Shown: positions 52,986 through 62,223, counted from the first letter of the stretch. The stretch is DNA of 64,000 bases from Halomonas sp. 7T (GCF_025643255.1 NZ_CP087112.1:3472001-3536000); one strand, 5' to 3'. The notes: generated by a model not told the origin, from the sequence alone. A program made the numbers and translations.

Positions 52986-54359
52986 ATGTTTAGTTTAAAA
53001 AGTAATACCATCTCGCAATCCTCAGAGGGGACTATTGAAGACCGCCCCTCCCATTCTGCGCTGAATCAGCACTACTGGATGCCGTTTAGCGCCAACCGCG
53101 ACTTTCATGCGAACCCGCGTGTTATTACCGGGGCGGAAGGGCGCTATTACATTGATGATCAGGGCCGTAAGTTATTCGATTCGCTTTCCGGGCTATGGAC
53201 CTGCGGCGCGGGCCATAACCGTGAAGAAATTCAAAAAGCCGTGGCGGCGCAGTTAGGCAGCCTCGACTTTGCCCCTGGCTTCCAAATTGCCCACCCGCTG
53301 GCGTTCAAATTGGCGGAAAAGATCGCCAGCTTAACGCCAGCCGGGCTGGACCACGTGTTTTTCACCAACTCCGGTTCAGAAGCCGCCGATACGTCGGTCA
53401 AGATGGCTAAGGCGTACTGGCGGTTAAAAGGTAAGCCGGAAAAAACCCGCATGATTGGTCGTGCCAAGGGTTACCACGGGGTGAATATTGGTGGCACCAG
53501 CCTGGGCGGCATTGGCGGCAACCGTAAACACTATGGCCAGTTGATGGATGTCACCCATCTGCCGCATACCCTGCAGGCAGGCCATGCTTACACCCGTGGC
53601 CAAGCGGAAACTGGGGCGGAACTTGCTGATGCGCTGCTAGAGCAAATCGCGCTGCACGATGCCTCGACGATTGCGGCGGTAATTGTTGAGCCGATGTCGG
53701 GCTCTGCCGGGGTGATTGTGCCGCCCAAAGGTTATCTGGATCGGCTGCGGGAAATTTGCACTGCCCACGATATTCTGCTGATTTTTGATGAAGTGATCAC
53801 CGCCTTTGGGCGTAGCGGCGCCACCACCGGTGCTGAAGCCTTTGGCGTGACGCCGGATATCATGAACGTGGCCAAGCAGATCACCAACGGCGCGATTCCC
53901 ATGGGCGCAGTGATCGCATCCAGCGAGATTTTCGATACCTTTATGCACGCTGGCGGCCCTCAACACGCCGTTGAGTTTCCCCACGGCTATACCTATAGCG
54001 CACACCCCGTGGCCTGCGCGGCGGGGCTCGCGGCGCTGGAGATGATGGAGCGTGAGAACTTCCCAGCCCAAGTCAGTGCCATTGCGCCTACCTTCGAGCA
54101 GAAGCTGCACGCTTTAAAAGGCCGCAACCATATTGTTGATATTCGCAACTACGGTTTGGCCGGTGCCATCCAGCTCACGCCGCGCAACGGCGACCCCACG
54201 GTGCGGCCCCGCGATGCGCATATGGCGCTTTGGGAAGCCGGCTTTTACGTGCGTTATGGCGGCGATACCCTGCAATTTGGCCCTCCCTTTGGCACCACGG
54301 AAGCCGAGCTTGAGCGTTTGTTCGATGCCGTCGCGAGCACCCTGGATTCACTGGCATAA
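52986..54359 (+). CDS. Beta-alanine (omega-amino acid)--pyruvate aminotransferase
   Basis: 457-residue class III aminotransferase. PLP lysine in MNVAKQITNGAIPMGAVI, phosphate-site FFTNSGSEAADTSVKMAKA, and LLIFDEVITAFGRSGATTGA. The ALNQHYWMPFSANRDF opening is typical of beta-alanine:pyruvate enzymes. It makes malonate semialdehyde for the dehydrogenase encoded next. Start at 52986 is chosen because GGAGC precedes it; the frame extends thirteen codons upstream into sequence that does not look coding. Second step of the beta-alanine route here. Confidence 0.9.
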   Translation: MFSLKSNTISQSSEGTIEDRPSHSALNQHYWMPFSANRDFHANPRVITGAEGRYYIDDQGRKLFDSLSGLWTCGAGHNREEIQKAVAAQLGSLDFAPGFQIAHPLAFKLAEKIASLTPAGLDHVFFTNSGSEAADTSVKMAKAYWRLKGKPEKTRMIGRAKGYHGVNIGGTSLGGIGGNRKHYGQLMDVTHLPHTLQAGHAYTRGQAETGAELADALLEQIALHDASTIAAVIVEPMSGSAGVIVPPKGYLDRLREICTAHDILLIFDEVITAFGRSGATTGAEAFGVTPDIMNVAKQITNGAIPMGAVIASSEIFDTFMHAGGPQHAVEFPHGYTYSAHPVACAAGLAALEMMERENFPAQVSAIAPTFEQKLHALKGRNHIVDIRNYGLAGAIQLTPRNGDPTVRPRDAHMALWEAGFYVRYGGDTLQFGPPFGTTEAELERLFDAVASTLDSLA

Positions 54360-54386
54360 CGTTGGCCAACCCTGTTTCGGAGTTTA

Positions 54387-55886
54387 ATGATGAGTACTGT
54401 TTCCCACCTGATTAACGGCGAGTTAGTTGAAAGTAAGCGCACGCTGGAGGTTACCAATCCTTCCACGGGCAAAGTGATTCGCCATGTGGCCGATGCCAGC
54501 GCGGCGGATGTAGAGCGTGCCATTGCCGCCGCCCAGGTTGCTTTTCCTGCCTGGCGTGATACGCCGCCCGCCAAGCGTGCCCAGGTGATGTACCGCTTTA
54601 AGCAGCTGCTAGAAGAGCACGCAGACCGCCTAGTGCAGCTGGTCAGCGAAGAGCATGGCAAAACGGTAGAAGATGCCATGGGCGAGCTGAAGCGCGGCAT
54701 CGAGAACGTCGAGTACGCCTGCGGCGTGCCAGAGCTTTTAAAAGGCGAGTATTCCCATAACGTGGGGCCGGGTATCGATGCCTGGTCTAACTTCCAGCCC
54801 TTGGGCGTGGTCGCGGGTATTACCCCGTTTAACTTCCCAGCCATGGTGCCGCTGTGGATGTACCCGATGGCGATTGCCTGCGGTAACACCTTCATTCTCA
54901 AGCCTTCAGAGAAAGATCCTTCCGCCGCTATGGCGGTGGCCGAACTGCTGCAAGAAGCGGGACTGCCTAAAGGCGTTATGAGTGTGGTGCACGGCGGTCG
55001 CGAAGCGGTAGAAACCCTGCTGGATGCCAAGGCCGTTAAAGCTATTTCGTTTGTGGGTTCAACGCCGGTGGCGGAAGCAATTTATACCCGTGGTTCAGCG
55101 GCGGGCAAGCGCGTTCAGGCACTCGGTGGGGCGAAGAACCATGCCGTAGTGCTACCGGACGCCGATTTAGAGAACGCCGCCAATACGCTCATGGGCGCGG
55201 CTTATGGTAGCTGCGGCGAGCGCTGCATGGCGATCTCGGTGGCGGTGTGCGTGGGTGATGAAACGGCAGATCGTTTGGTCGAAACCATGCTACCAAAGAT
55301 TGCCGAACTCAAAGTAGGCCCAGGTACCGATAAAGGCCTGGATATGGGGCCGCTAGTGACGGCAGAGCACCGTGAAAAGGTACTCGGCTTTATTGAGGAT
55401 GGCGTAAACGCCGGCGCCACGCTGGTAGCAGATGGCCGCGGCCTAACCGTTGCTGGCCATGAAGAGGGCTACTTTGTCGGTGGCTGCCTGTTCGATAACG
55501 TCACCGCTGAGATGCGCATTTACCAGGAAGAGATTTTTGGGCCAGTGCTGTGCATCGTGCGGGTCGGCAGCCTGGATGATGCCATGCAGCTGATTAACGA
55601 CCACGAATACGGTAACGGCACCTGCCTGTTTACCCGCGATGGCGAGGCCGCTCGCCGCTTCACCGATGGTATCGAAGTAGGCATGGTGGGGGTGAATGTA
55701 CCGCTGCCCGTGCCGGTGGCTTATCACAGCTTTGGCGGCTGGAAGCGTTCGCTGTTTGGCGACCTTCACGCCTACGGCCCCGACTCGGTACGCTTCTATA
55801 CCCGCCGCAAAGCCGTTTCCCAGCGCTGGCCTTCGGTAAGTGAAGCCACACGGGCGGAGTTCTCGTTCCCCACTAACCAGCGTTGA
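54387..55886 (+). CDS. mmsA: CoA-acylating (methyl)malonate-semialdehyde dehydrogenase
   Basis: 499-residue aldehyde dehydrogenase that makes acetyl-CoA from malonate semialdehyde, or propionyl-CoA from the methyl form. The catalytic Cys is in GSCGERCMAISVAV (second Cys). The usual general-base Glu is absent: the place reads QALGGAKNHAVV, which is diagnostic of the CoA-dependent MmsA group. ITPFNFPAMVPLWMYPMA is also MmsA-like. Here it completes beta-alanine catabolism. Either of two adjacent ATG codons (54387, 54390) after CGGAG could start it. Confidence 0.94.
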   Translation: MMSTVSHLINGELVESKRTLEVTNPSTGKVIRHVADASAADVERAIAAAQVAFPAWRDTPPAKRAQVMYRFKQLLEEHADRLVQLVSEEHGKTVEDAMGELKRGIENVEYACGVPELLKGEYSHNVGPGIDAWSNFQPLGVVAGITPFNFPAMVPLWMYPMAIACGNTFILKPSEKDPSAAMAVAELLQEAGLPKGVMSVVHGGREAVETLLDAKAVKAISFVGSTPVAEAIYTRGSAAGKRVQALGGAKNHAVVLPDADLENAANTLMGAAYGSCGERCMAISVAVCVGDETADRLVETMLPKIAELKVGPGTDKGLDMGPLVTAEHREKVLGFIEDGVNAGATLVADGRGLTVAGHEEGYFVGGCLFDNVTAEMRIYQEEIFGPVLCIVRVGSLDDAMQLINDHEYGNGTCLFTRDGEAARRFTDGIEVGMVGVNVPLPVPVAYHSFGGWKRSLFGDLHAYGPDSVRFYTRRKAVSQRWPSVSEATRAEFSFPTNQR

Positions 55887-55914
55887 CGCCGTGCGCTAAC
55901 TGCGCCATCTTCTC

Positions 55915-55958
55915 TGCACCACCGCCTGCACTATTGTTGGGCGGTGGTGCATTTTTTT
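55915..55958 (+). terminator. Terminator of the beta-alanine operon
   Basis: TGCACCACCGCC - thirteen bases - GGCGGTGGTGCA, twelve perfect pairs, then seven T. Strong intrinsic terminator after mmsA. Confidence 0.94.
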
Positions 55959-56000
55959 GTGCGTAATTTTTAGCCGTTAGGGTCGCAAAGGGATAACAGC

Positions 56001-56621
56001 GTGGCGAGAACACAGGATGAGATTCGGCAAACCAACGTCAAAAAGATTCTGCAGGCAGCAGAGCAGCTATTTGCCGAGAAAGGCTACGCCGGTGCCTCCA
56101 TGGGGGAGATTGCCCAGTTAGCCGATCTGCCGAAGTCCAACGTGCACTACTACTTCGCGACCAAAAAAGCGCTTTACCAAGAAGTGCTGCTGGCGCTGTT
56201 AGAAGTGTGGAAGCAAGACGCGCTCTGCTTTGAGCTGTATGACGACCCCCGGGTGGTACTCTCCACCTACATTCGCGCCAAGATGAATCACTCCCGCTAC
56301 CGCGCCCACGGCTCCAAAATTTGGGCCGCAGAAGTGATGCAGGGTGCGCCGATTCTCAAGGAGCGGCTGCGCGATAACCTCTATGAATGGGCCAAGCTGA
56401 AAGAGTCGAAAATCCGCGAATGGATCGATTCCGGGCAGATTACGCCCGTCGAGCCGTCTTATCTGCTTTACATGATCTGGGCCTCCACCCAGCACTACGC
56501 CGACTTCGACTACCAAATTGCACTGCTGAATGACGACAAGCCACTGAATGATCTACAGTTTGAAAAAGCCGTGCAGTCGGTGACCTCGGTGATTTTGCGA
56601 GGCATTGGGCTGACGGCGTGA
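56001..56621 (+). CDS. rutR: TetR-family regulator, RutR-like
   Basis: 206-residue repressor. Helix-turn-helix at about residues 28-50 (ASMGEIAQLADLPKSNVHYYF) and a RutR-type C-terminal ligand domain (SKIWAAEVMQGAPILKERLR, ASTQHYADFDYQIA). RutR senses uracil/thymine in E. coli; together with the neighbouring amidase, aminotransferase and MmsA this points to control of pyrimidine or beta-alanine breakdown. The GTG at 56001 has AAAGGGAT in front and gives the family N-terminus (ARTQDEIRQTN). Confidence 0.87.
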   Translation: MARTQDEIRQTNVKKILQAAEQLFAEKGYAGASMGEIAQLADLPKSNVHYYFATKKALYQEVLLALLEVWKQDALCFELYDDPRVVLSTYIRAKMNHSRYRAHGSKIWAAEVMQGAPILKERLRDNLYEWAKLKESKIREWIDSGQITPVEPSYLLYMIWASTQHYADFDYQIALLNDDKPLNDLQFEKAVQSVTSVILRGIGLTA

Positions 56622-56628
56622 GCAGTAC

Positions 56629-57087
56629 TCAACGACTTAGCTGCACAGACGTATCGAACTTATGCCGCTTTCGTGACAGTAACGTGCGGAACTTGCGGAG
56701 GTTGTCGTGGGCATAGAGCACGCTGTCGCAAAAGCGGTCGTACTCATCTAGGTTAGCGACGGCCACGATCAACACAAAATCACACTCACCCGTTACTTGA
56801 TAGCACTGCTTCACTTCAGGGGCGTTGACCGCTGACGTCAAGAACCGCTGGTAGAGCAACTTGTTATCCCGCTCCATGGTGACTTCCACCACCATATGAA
56901 GGCACTGGCCTAGGGCGTCAGGGTTGAGTAGCGCAACCTCGCGCGCAATGATTCCAGCATCGCGCAATCGATTAACTCGCTTTAAACAGGCAGAGGGTGA
57001 AAGCCCTATCTCATCTGCTAATGCTTGATTGGTCAGGCTGGAATCGCGCTGAAGTTGGTCAAGAATTCGTCGATCAATGGCGTCCAT
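56629..57087 (-). CDS. Lrp/AsnC-family transcription regulator
   Basis: 152-residue regulator with an N-terminal helix-turn-helix (MDAIDRRILDQLQRD, then NQALADEIGLSPSACLKRVN) and a C-terminal RAM domain (CYQVTGECDFVLIVAVANLDEY) that binds an amino acid. The start at 57087 begins at the family's usual D-x-x-D-x-x-IL motif; the open frame upstream covers the divergent promoter. It converges with the RutR-like gene and is divergent from the membrane protein at 57215, which may be its target. Confidence 0.92.
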   Translation of the reverse strand: MDAIDRRILDQLQRDSSLTNQALADEIGLSPSACLKRVNRLRDAGIIAREVALLNPDALGQCLHMVVEVTMERDNKLLYQRFLTSAVNAPEVKQCYQVTGECDFVLIVAVANLDEYDRFCDSVLYAHDNLRKFRTLLSRKRHKFDTSVQLSR

Positions 57088-57214
57088 GAAATAAAATGCT
57101 CTTTCAGTTCGTATAAAGAACGAATAGTGATTGTTAGGGCTGTATTGGAAAGAAGGTTCTGCGGTGCTCCCATTATCATAGCGTTTGTTCAAACGATGGC
57201 AATGGAGGGCTCTA

Positions 57215-58183
57215 ATGCGGACGAAAACCTACCAGTGGTTAGCTGGGGTAAGTTGCGTGTTGCAAGACGCACTGCGCGTGTATGTGACGTTACTCAAAAT
57301 CCTGATACCTGTTTTGCTCATCGTCAAAGGGTTAGAGCTGCTCGGTATGATCGAATGGTTGGGGGCGGTGTTAGCCCCTTTAATGAACATACTCGGGTTG
57401 CCTGAACAAATGGGCGTTGTGTGGGCGGCGGCGCTCTTCACCAATTTGTACACCGCCATTGCGGTATTTTTCCAAGTCGCCGGGGAAACGCCTTTAAGTG
57501 TTGAGCAGGTAACGGTACTAGGGGCATTGATGCTGGTAGGGCATTCGCTTCCCGTTGAGGGAGCAGTAGCCAAGCGCGCTGGCGTACCTTGGTGGGGCAC
57601 GCTGGTTCTGCGTGTGGGTGGGGCTTTACTGCTTGCTTGGCTGCTACACTGCTTCTATTCGTATTTTGGTTTGTTGCAAGCACCCGTTGACTTGGTATGG
57701 CAGCCAAGTTTTTCACCAGCACCAACGCTCAGCAGCTGGGCGTTGGCACAGTTGGAAACGTTAGCGCTTATTTTTGTGATTATTTTAGCGCTGATTGTGC
57801 TCTTAAAACTTTTAAAAAGGCTGGGTCTAGAGCGTTGGATTCATCTTGGCTTGCTACCCTTGCTCCAGCTACTAGGCATTGGCCGTTCGGCAGCGAATGT
57901 GACGGTCATTGGTTTCACGCTGGGGTTAAGCTATGGCGCAGGGCTGCTGATTCGTGACGTGAAAAATGGAGTGCTAAGCAAGCGCGACAGCACGTTAGCA
58001 CTTTGTTTTCTCGGTCTCTGCCATAGCGTTATAGAAGATACGCTGCTGATCTTAATGCTTGGAGCCGATATAACGGGCATCTTATGGGCGCGGTTCCTCT
58101 TTGCGGTTATTGTCACCGCGATAATTGCCCGTTGGCCCAAAGCTACGGTGAAGAATAAATCACCTCATCATCGACCCAGATGA
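57215..58183 (+). CDS. Nucleoside-recognition (Gate) domain membrane protein
   Basis: 322-residue membrane protein with about eight hydrophobic segments. Two Gate-like repeats are visible: MIEWLGAVLAPLMNILGLPE followed by ALMLVGHSLPVEGAVAKRAG in the first half, and HLGLLPLLQLLGIGRSAANV followed by FLGLCHSVIEDTLLILMLGA in the second. Such proteins include spore-maturation and YjiH-type carriers with unknown cargo. Start at 57215 has GGAGG just before; the frame runs ten codons further upstream without a site. Divergent from the Lrp-type gene, so perhaps an amino-acid exporter. Confidence 0.82.
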   Translation: MRTKTYQWLAGVSCVLQDALRVYVTLLKILIPVLLIVKGLELLGMIEWLGAVLAPLMNILGLPEQMGVVWAAALFTNLYTAIAVFFQVAGETPLSVEQVTVLGALMLVGHSLPVEGAVAKRAGVPWWGTLVLRVGGALLLAWLLHCFYSYFGLLQAPVDLVWQPSFSPAPTLSSWALAQLETLALIFVIILALIVLLKLLKRLGLERWIHLGLLPLLQLLGIGRSAANVTVIGFTLGLSYGAGLLIRDVKNGVLSKRDSTLALCFLGLCHSVIEDTLLILMLGADITGILWARFLFAVIVTAIIARWPKATVKNKSPHHRPR

Positions 58184-59043
58184 TTAAATTTACCCCTACC
58201 CACGATGATTGCCTTACCGCCCACATTGACATAGCCAGACTTAATCTCACCATTGGCGGTGGTGTGGATGACACTGGGTCGCCCCATTTCAACACCTTGG
58301 TGAATCTTACAGTGCAGGGGATCGGGGTTGAGTGACGCTAAATAGCCGGTTAACGCTGCTGCAGCGCTGCCAGTGGCGGGGTCTTCGCAGAGACTGGCGT
58401 GCATGCAGAACATACGGCTCCGTACAATCGTCTCTTCGTTATCGCGTTGCTCCACCACGTACAGGTATATCTGTCCAGCGCTGCTGGGTGTAACAGCATC
58501 GGTCCATACTGCACCGGCGATTTGAATCTGCTCCAGGGCTGCTAGGTCCGCTAGCTCAATAAGATGAAAGGGCAGCCCGAAAGAGGCAATGATGGGATCG
58601 CCAATGACTTGGTGAATGTCCAGCCCCAGAAGTTCAACGGCAGTAAGGCGATCAATTGTGCTGCTCATGATCATGACGGGCTGGGCGGTCTTAAACGCTG
58701 CTCCCTCTTTTTTATAATTAACCGCTAATTCGCCGACAGGTGGCTGTAGCACAATGCCTTGCTCGCGGTTGACGAGGCTTAACTCTGCCAGTAGATGCGC
58801 GGTGCCTACGGTGGGGTGGCCAGCAAATGGCAGCTCAGTCGTCGGTGTGAAAATCCGCATAGGGTAGTGATTAGCCTTTGTCGCCGCGCCTAAAAATACC
58901 GTTTCAGCCAAGTTAAGCTCATTGGCAATTGCCTGCATGGTGCTGGTTTCAAGCCCATCGGTATTTAAAAAAACCGCCAACTGATTGCCCGAAAAAGGCT
59001 TATCGGTAAACACATCCAATAGGTAATACTCAGCAGTTTTCAT
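58168..59043 (-). CDS. PhzF-family isomerase/epimerase-like protein
   Basis: 291-residue protein of the PhzF / diaminopimelate-epimerase-like fold. Visible: YYLLDVFTDKPFSGNQLAVF at the start with the catalytic Glu region NELNLAETVFL (E about residue 44), FTPTTELPFAGHPTVGTAHL, and the second-half CEDPATGSAAAALTGYLA. Members isomerise small aromatic or amino-acid-derived compounds; the substrate here is unknown and no phenazine genes are near. Start at 59043 has AGAGG upstream. It follows the DUF1127 gene with a 14-base overlap and ends 16 bases inside the convergent Gate-domain gene. Confidence 0.9.
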   Translation of the reverse strand: MKTAEYYLLDVFTDKPFSGNQLAVFLNTDGLETSTMQAIANELNLAETVFLGAATKANHYPMRIFTPTTELPFAGHPTVGTAHLLAELSLVNREQGIVLQPPVGELAVNYKKEGAAFKTAQPVMIMSSTIDRLTAVELLGLDIHQVIGDPIIASFGLPFHLIELADLAALEQIQIAGAVWTDAVTPSSAGQIYLYVVEQRDNEETIVRSRMFCMHASLCEDPATGSAAAALTGYLASLNPDPLHCKIHQGVEMGRPSVIHTTANGEIKSGYVNVGGKAIIVGRGKFNHLGR

Positions 59044-59230
59044 ATGGGCCTCTTTTGAATAACGAGTGCTTCCAAAACGGTTTATGACCCTCTTTGCGTG
59101 CTTGAGCGCGGGTAATACCGATATCTTCCAACAGTCGGTCATCGAGGGTTAATAACTGAAGGCGGCTGCGACGGCGTTGATGGAATTGACGTAATTGACA
59201 GCGAAACTGGGTGAGGCTGAAGCGTGGCAT
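59030..59230 (-). CDS. DUF1127 small basic protein
   Basis: 66-residue basic protein with the DUF1127 core RLQLLTLDDRLLEDIGITRA followed by QARKEGHKPFW. DUF1127 proteins are small Arg-rich factors; some bind RNA or affect phosphate and carbon metabolism. ATG at 59230 is chosen because AAGGAGAG lies at the right distance. It is the first gene of a DUF1127-phzF pair, divergent from the MocR regulator at 59445, and the gap holds an array of repeated CTGTAT/ATACAG elements. Confidence 0.85.
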   Translation of the reverse strand: MPRFSLTQFRCQLRQFHQRRRSRLQLLTLDDRLLEDIGITRAQARKEGHKPFWKHSLFKRGPYENC

Positions 59231-59286
59231 GGCGGCTCTCCTTGGTGGCGGTGTGCTCATCCAGATTACGCAGCCGTGCTTAAGCA

Positions 59287-59398
59287 ATACAGATATAGAC
59301 TTTTCTATTTTAAAGATACAGATGGCCTGTGTTATACCTCTGTATGCGTGCTAGTGAAGTAATCTGTATTGTTTGGGAGCTTTTCTTTAAAACTGTAT
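59287..59398. promoter_or_regulatory. Array of ATACAG/CTGTAT elements, candidate MocR operator
   Basis: ATACAGAT at 59287-59294 and 59316-59323, TCTGTAT at 59339-59345, ATCTGTAT at 59362-59369 and ACTGTAT at 59392-59398: two sites in one orientation and three in the other, all inside the MocR/DUF1127 divergent gap. Confidence 0.7.
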
Positions 59399-59444
59399 TG
59401 TAGATCGTTTTGAAGACCGTCTTTAAGCAACAGGAGGCAGGGGA

Positions 59445-60884
59445 ATGACGCGTTACGAGGAAGTTGCTGGCATTTTGCGGGAGCGGATTGAGCACGGGAT
59501 TTATCGCGTGGGCGACCGGCTACCTTCCATTCGCGCGGTCTGCCAAGAGCTGAAGGTGAGTATCTCAACGGCGCAAGAAGCTTACCGCCAGCTCATGGAC
59601 GCCGCGCTGATTGAGTCGCGGCCAAAGTCGGGCTACTTTGTGCTGCCTTGCCGTATTCCCTCTGTTCTGCCTTCTGTCTCCAGGCCTGCCCAGTGCCCGC
59701 TGGATGTCTCCCAGTGGGACCAAGTGCTGGAGCTCGTCGCTACCCAACGAGACGATAAACGGCTGCTGCTGGGGCGCGGCGTGCCCAATCTTGAGGTGGC
59801 ATCGTTAAAGCCGCTGTCGAAAATCCTTGCCGGGCTGCACCGTAGTAACGATCTGCACGGCTTCAACTACGACAAACTCAGCGGCAGCCCTGAACTGCGC
59901 CAACAGGTGGCGCGCTTGGCGGTGGCGTCTGGTTGCCTGCTGCACCCGGATGATGTGCTGATTACCACCGGCTGCCAGGAAGCGCTCTCCATTGCACTGC
60001 GTACGCTCACCCAACCTGGCGATGTGGTGGCGGTAGATTCGCCCAGCTTCTACGGCACCATGCAGATTCTGAAAGCCAACGGTTTAAAGGCGCTGGAGAT
60101 TCCCACCGACCCGCAAACCGGCATCAGCCTGGAAGCGTTAGAACTGGCGCTAGAGCAGTGGCCTATTCGTGCTATTCAGGTAACGCCCACCTATAACAAC
60201 CCCTTGGGCTATACCATGCCGGAAGCGCGTAAGCGGGCGCTCTATCAGCTTGCCCAACGGTTTGATGTGGCCATTATTGAAGATGATATTTATGGGGATT
60301 TGACCTACACCCAACCCAGGCCGCTCACGATAAAATCCTTTGATACCGATGGGCGCGTACTGCTGTGTAGCGGTTTCTCGAAAACCTTGGGACCTGGCTT
60401 GCGCGTGGGCTGGCTGGCCCCTGGCTGCTACCGGGAAAAGGCACTGCATATGAAGTACGTCTCCACCGGCGCTTCCGCCACGTTGCCGCAATTGGCCGTG
60501 GCGGAGTTTGTCGCCAAGGGCCATTTTGAGCGTCATCTACGCGCTGTTTCGCGCCAGTATCAGCGCCAGCGGGATGTGATGATCAGTTGGGTGCAGCGCT
60601 ATTTTCCAAAAGGGTCAGGCATTAGCTATCCGCAAGGGGGCTTTTTACTCTGGGTAGAGCTACCTGCAGATGTCGACTGCGTGCGCCTTAACGAGCGCTT
60701 AGCGCAGCACGCTATCCATGTGGCGCCGGGGTCGCTGTTCTCTGCGTCCGGGAAGTTTCGCCAGTGCCTGCGGTTGAACTATGCGTTTACCTTAACGCCA
60801 GCGATGGAAGAGGCGGTGCGCACGGTGGGTGAGCTAGCCAAGGAGATGGTGGAGAGAACACAAAGGGCCAGTGCTACAAATTGA
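59445..60884 (+). CDS. MocR-family regulator (GntR + aminotransferase domain)
   Basis: 479-residue regulator with a GntR winged helix (about 8-70; RYEEVAGILRERIEHGIYRV, then LPSIRAVCQELKVSISTAQE) and an aminotransferase-like PLP domain (lysine in CSGFSKTLGPGLRVGWLAPG; Asp-Tyr region IIEDDIYGDL). GGAGGCAGGGG precedes the ATG. It is divergent from DUF1127-phzF, which is likely its target. Effector unknown. Its C-terminal end overlaps the convergent anti-sigma gene by eleven bases. Confidence 0.92.
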   Translation: MTRYEEVAGILRERIEHGIYRVGDRLPSIRAVCQELKVSISTAQEAYRQLMDAALIESRPKSGYFVLPCRIPSVLPSVSRPAQCPLDVSQWDQVLELVATQRDDKRLLLGRGVPNLEVASLKPLSKILAGLHRSNDLHGFNYDKLSGSPELRQQVARLAVASGCLLHPDDVLITTGCQEALSIALRTLTQPGDVVAVDSPSFYGTMQILKANGLKALEIPTDPQTGISLEALELALEQWPIRAIQVTPTYNNPLGYTMPEARKRALYQLAQRFDVAIIEDDIYGDLTYTQPRPLTIKSFDTDGRVLLCSGFSKTLGPGLRVGWLAPGCYREKALHMKYVSTGASATLPQLAVAEFVAKGHFERHLRAVSRQYQRQRDVMISWVQRYFPKGSGISYPQGGFLLWVELPADVDCVRLNERLAQHAIHVAPGSLFSASGKFRQCLRLNYAFTLTPAMEEAVRTVGELAKEMVERTQRASATN

Positions 60885-61584
60885 ACGTGCTGCCCCTTAC
60901 CGGCGTCAGGCGGCCATGGTCGATAATAGGGCCAGTCGGCTGTCCTGCTGGTGCGCCGCCTTGAGGCTCAACGCTAACGGCTAAATCAGCATTGAATAAT
61001 TGGTTGCGTAACGCATCGCTAGGCAGTAAGCGTTGGTTACCTTGCGACGGTAGTAGACCCAGTGAAACAGGCGTGCCATCGGCAATTAGCCATAGCTCGC
61101 CCGTCTGATTCTGGCCAACTTGGGAGGGTTGAATCGTCTGTACAATCAATTCACCCTGCTCAGTTGCGCTGATAATCCAACTGGGTGTGCGTGATTCATC
61201 CTGCACGACAAAGACGGCCTCTCCTGAAGGAAGCGTAGTGAGCTCTGCTTGTTGCCAAAGAAGGCCCAATGCCAGAGCCATTGCGCCAAAGCTGGCGGTC
61301 ATGGCTTGCCAAGTACCCAAGCGTTGCCACCAGGGAAGAGTAAATGCCCCCGTTGCTTGTTTGACACCTTGCCATACCTGTTTGGGTGGTGACTTAGGAT
61401 CAAGCTGCTCGTTCAGTATTTGTAGGTGCTCTCGCCAAGCATCGACATCATTTTGCAGATCATGGCTGACGGCCAGAAGAGCTTCAAAGCGCACTTTTTG
61501 TTCGCTATCAAGTACCCCTAACACATACTCTCCAGCCGCAAGATGACGCTCCTCAGAGCTGGCTAAATCCCACTGGTCAGGCAT
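60874..61584 (-). CDS. Anti-sigma factor, RskA type
   Basis: 236-residue membrane-bound anti-sigma factor. N-terminal cytosolic domain (about 1-85; ERHLAAGEYVLGVLDSEQKV is the typical RskA start), one membrane helix (about 92-110; MTASFGAMALALGLLWQ), and a periplasmic RskA domain with FVVQDESRTPSWIISA and GELWLIADGTPVSLGLLP. It would hold the ECF sigma factor encoded just upstream, with which it overlaps by 22 bases. The inducing signal is unknown. Confidence 0.9.
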   Translation of the reverse strand: MPDQWDLASSEERHLAAGEYVLGVLDSEQKVRFEALLAVSHDLQNDVDAWREHLQILNEQLDPKSPPKQVWQGVKQATGAFTLPWWQRLGTWQAMTASFGAMALALGLLWQQAELTTLPSGEAVFVVQDESRTPSWIISATEQGELIVQTIQPSQVGQNQTGELWLIADGTPVSLGLLPSQGNQRLLPSDALRNQLFNADLAVSVEPQGGAPAGQPTGPIIDHGRLTPVRGSTFNL

Positions 61585-62126
61585 GCCTTTAACCTCTCAA
61601 GTCCGCGTCGAATCAAGCTTTTCACGCTCCCCAGCGGCTGGGTAAGCGTGTGGGCGAGTTCACTGTGTGTCAGCCCCTGGAAAAAGGCCATTTCCATTAA
61701 CTGTCGTTGATGGCTGCTGAGCGTATTTAAACAGGTTTGCAGTTTGCCATGCTGTTGGGCGTTAATACTGTCGTCCTCAGGGTCGTCATTACTGAGCAGC
61801 GCCTCTAATAGCGGTTCATCTGCTGTTGAGTCTTGTGGCTTTTGGCGCCGTATCCAATCAATGCCGATATTTCTGGCCAGTGTAGATAGCCAGGTCATGG
61901 GTTTAGCCTTCGTGGCGTCATACTGGTCAGCAACGTGCCACACTCTTATAAACACATGCTGAAGACAGTCTTGTGCAGCCCTCTCATCTCTTACTATACG
62001 CAGCAACTGGGCATATAGATGCGCACAGGAGGCTCGATAGAGACGCTCAAAAGCTCGCCTATCACCTTGGGCACAGTTATTGAGTTGTTCAATAAGATAC
62101 TGCTGTTGTTGTGTGGGGTCGGTCAT
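61563..62126 (-). CDS. ECF RNA polymerase sigma factor
   Basis: 187-residue group 4 sigma factor. Region 2 is about 20-90 (GDRRAFERLYRASCAHLYAQ, CLQHVFIRVWHVADQYD, TWLSTLARNIGIDWIRRQK) and region 4 about 130-185 (LSSHQRQLMEMAFFQGLTHS, GSVKSLIRRGLERLK). It is of the SigK/RpoE-like type that pairs with RskA anti-sigma factors, as here. It is divergent from a secreted fasciclin protein, a probable target. Start ATG at 62126. Confidence 0.94.
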   Translation of the reverse strand: MTDPTQQQQYLIEQLNNCAQGDRRAFERLYRASCAHLYAQLLRIVRDERAAQDCLQHVFIRVWHVADQYDATKAKPMTWLSTLARNIGIDWIRRQKPQDSTADEPLLEALLSNDDPEDDSINAQQHGKLQTCLNTLSSHQRQLMEMAFFQGLTHSELAHTLTQPLGSVKSLIRRGLERLKACLTSGI

Positions 62127-62223
62127 TCAGGCATCTCTGCGCGTTAAAGCGGTACGTCAGTCTTGGTGAGTGTGGCGTTGAAGGCAATAGAGAGAATGAG
62201 CACCAAAAAAAATCACACAATAA

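Noticed and set aside
54254..55030. 258-codon minus-strand frame over the aptA-mmsA junction
   Set aside because: Antisense to two well-supported genes; Ser/Thr/Arg-rich translation.
51514..55886. Reading the amidase-aminotransferase-dehydrogenase set as an ectoine degradation (doe) cluster
   Set aside because: The dehydrogenase lacks the general-base Glu and is of the CoA-dependent MmsA type, and the aminotransferase is of the beta-alanine type; pyrimidine / beta-alanine breakdown fits better.
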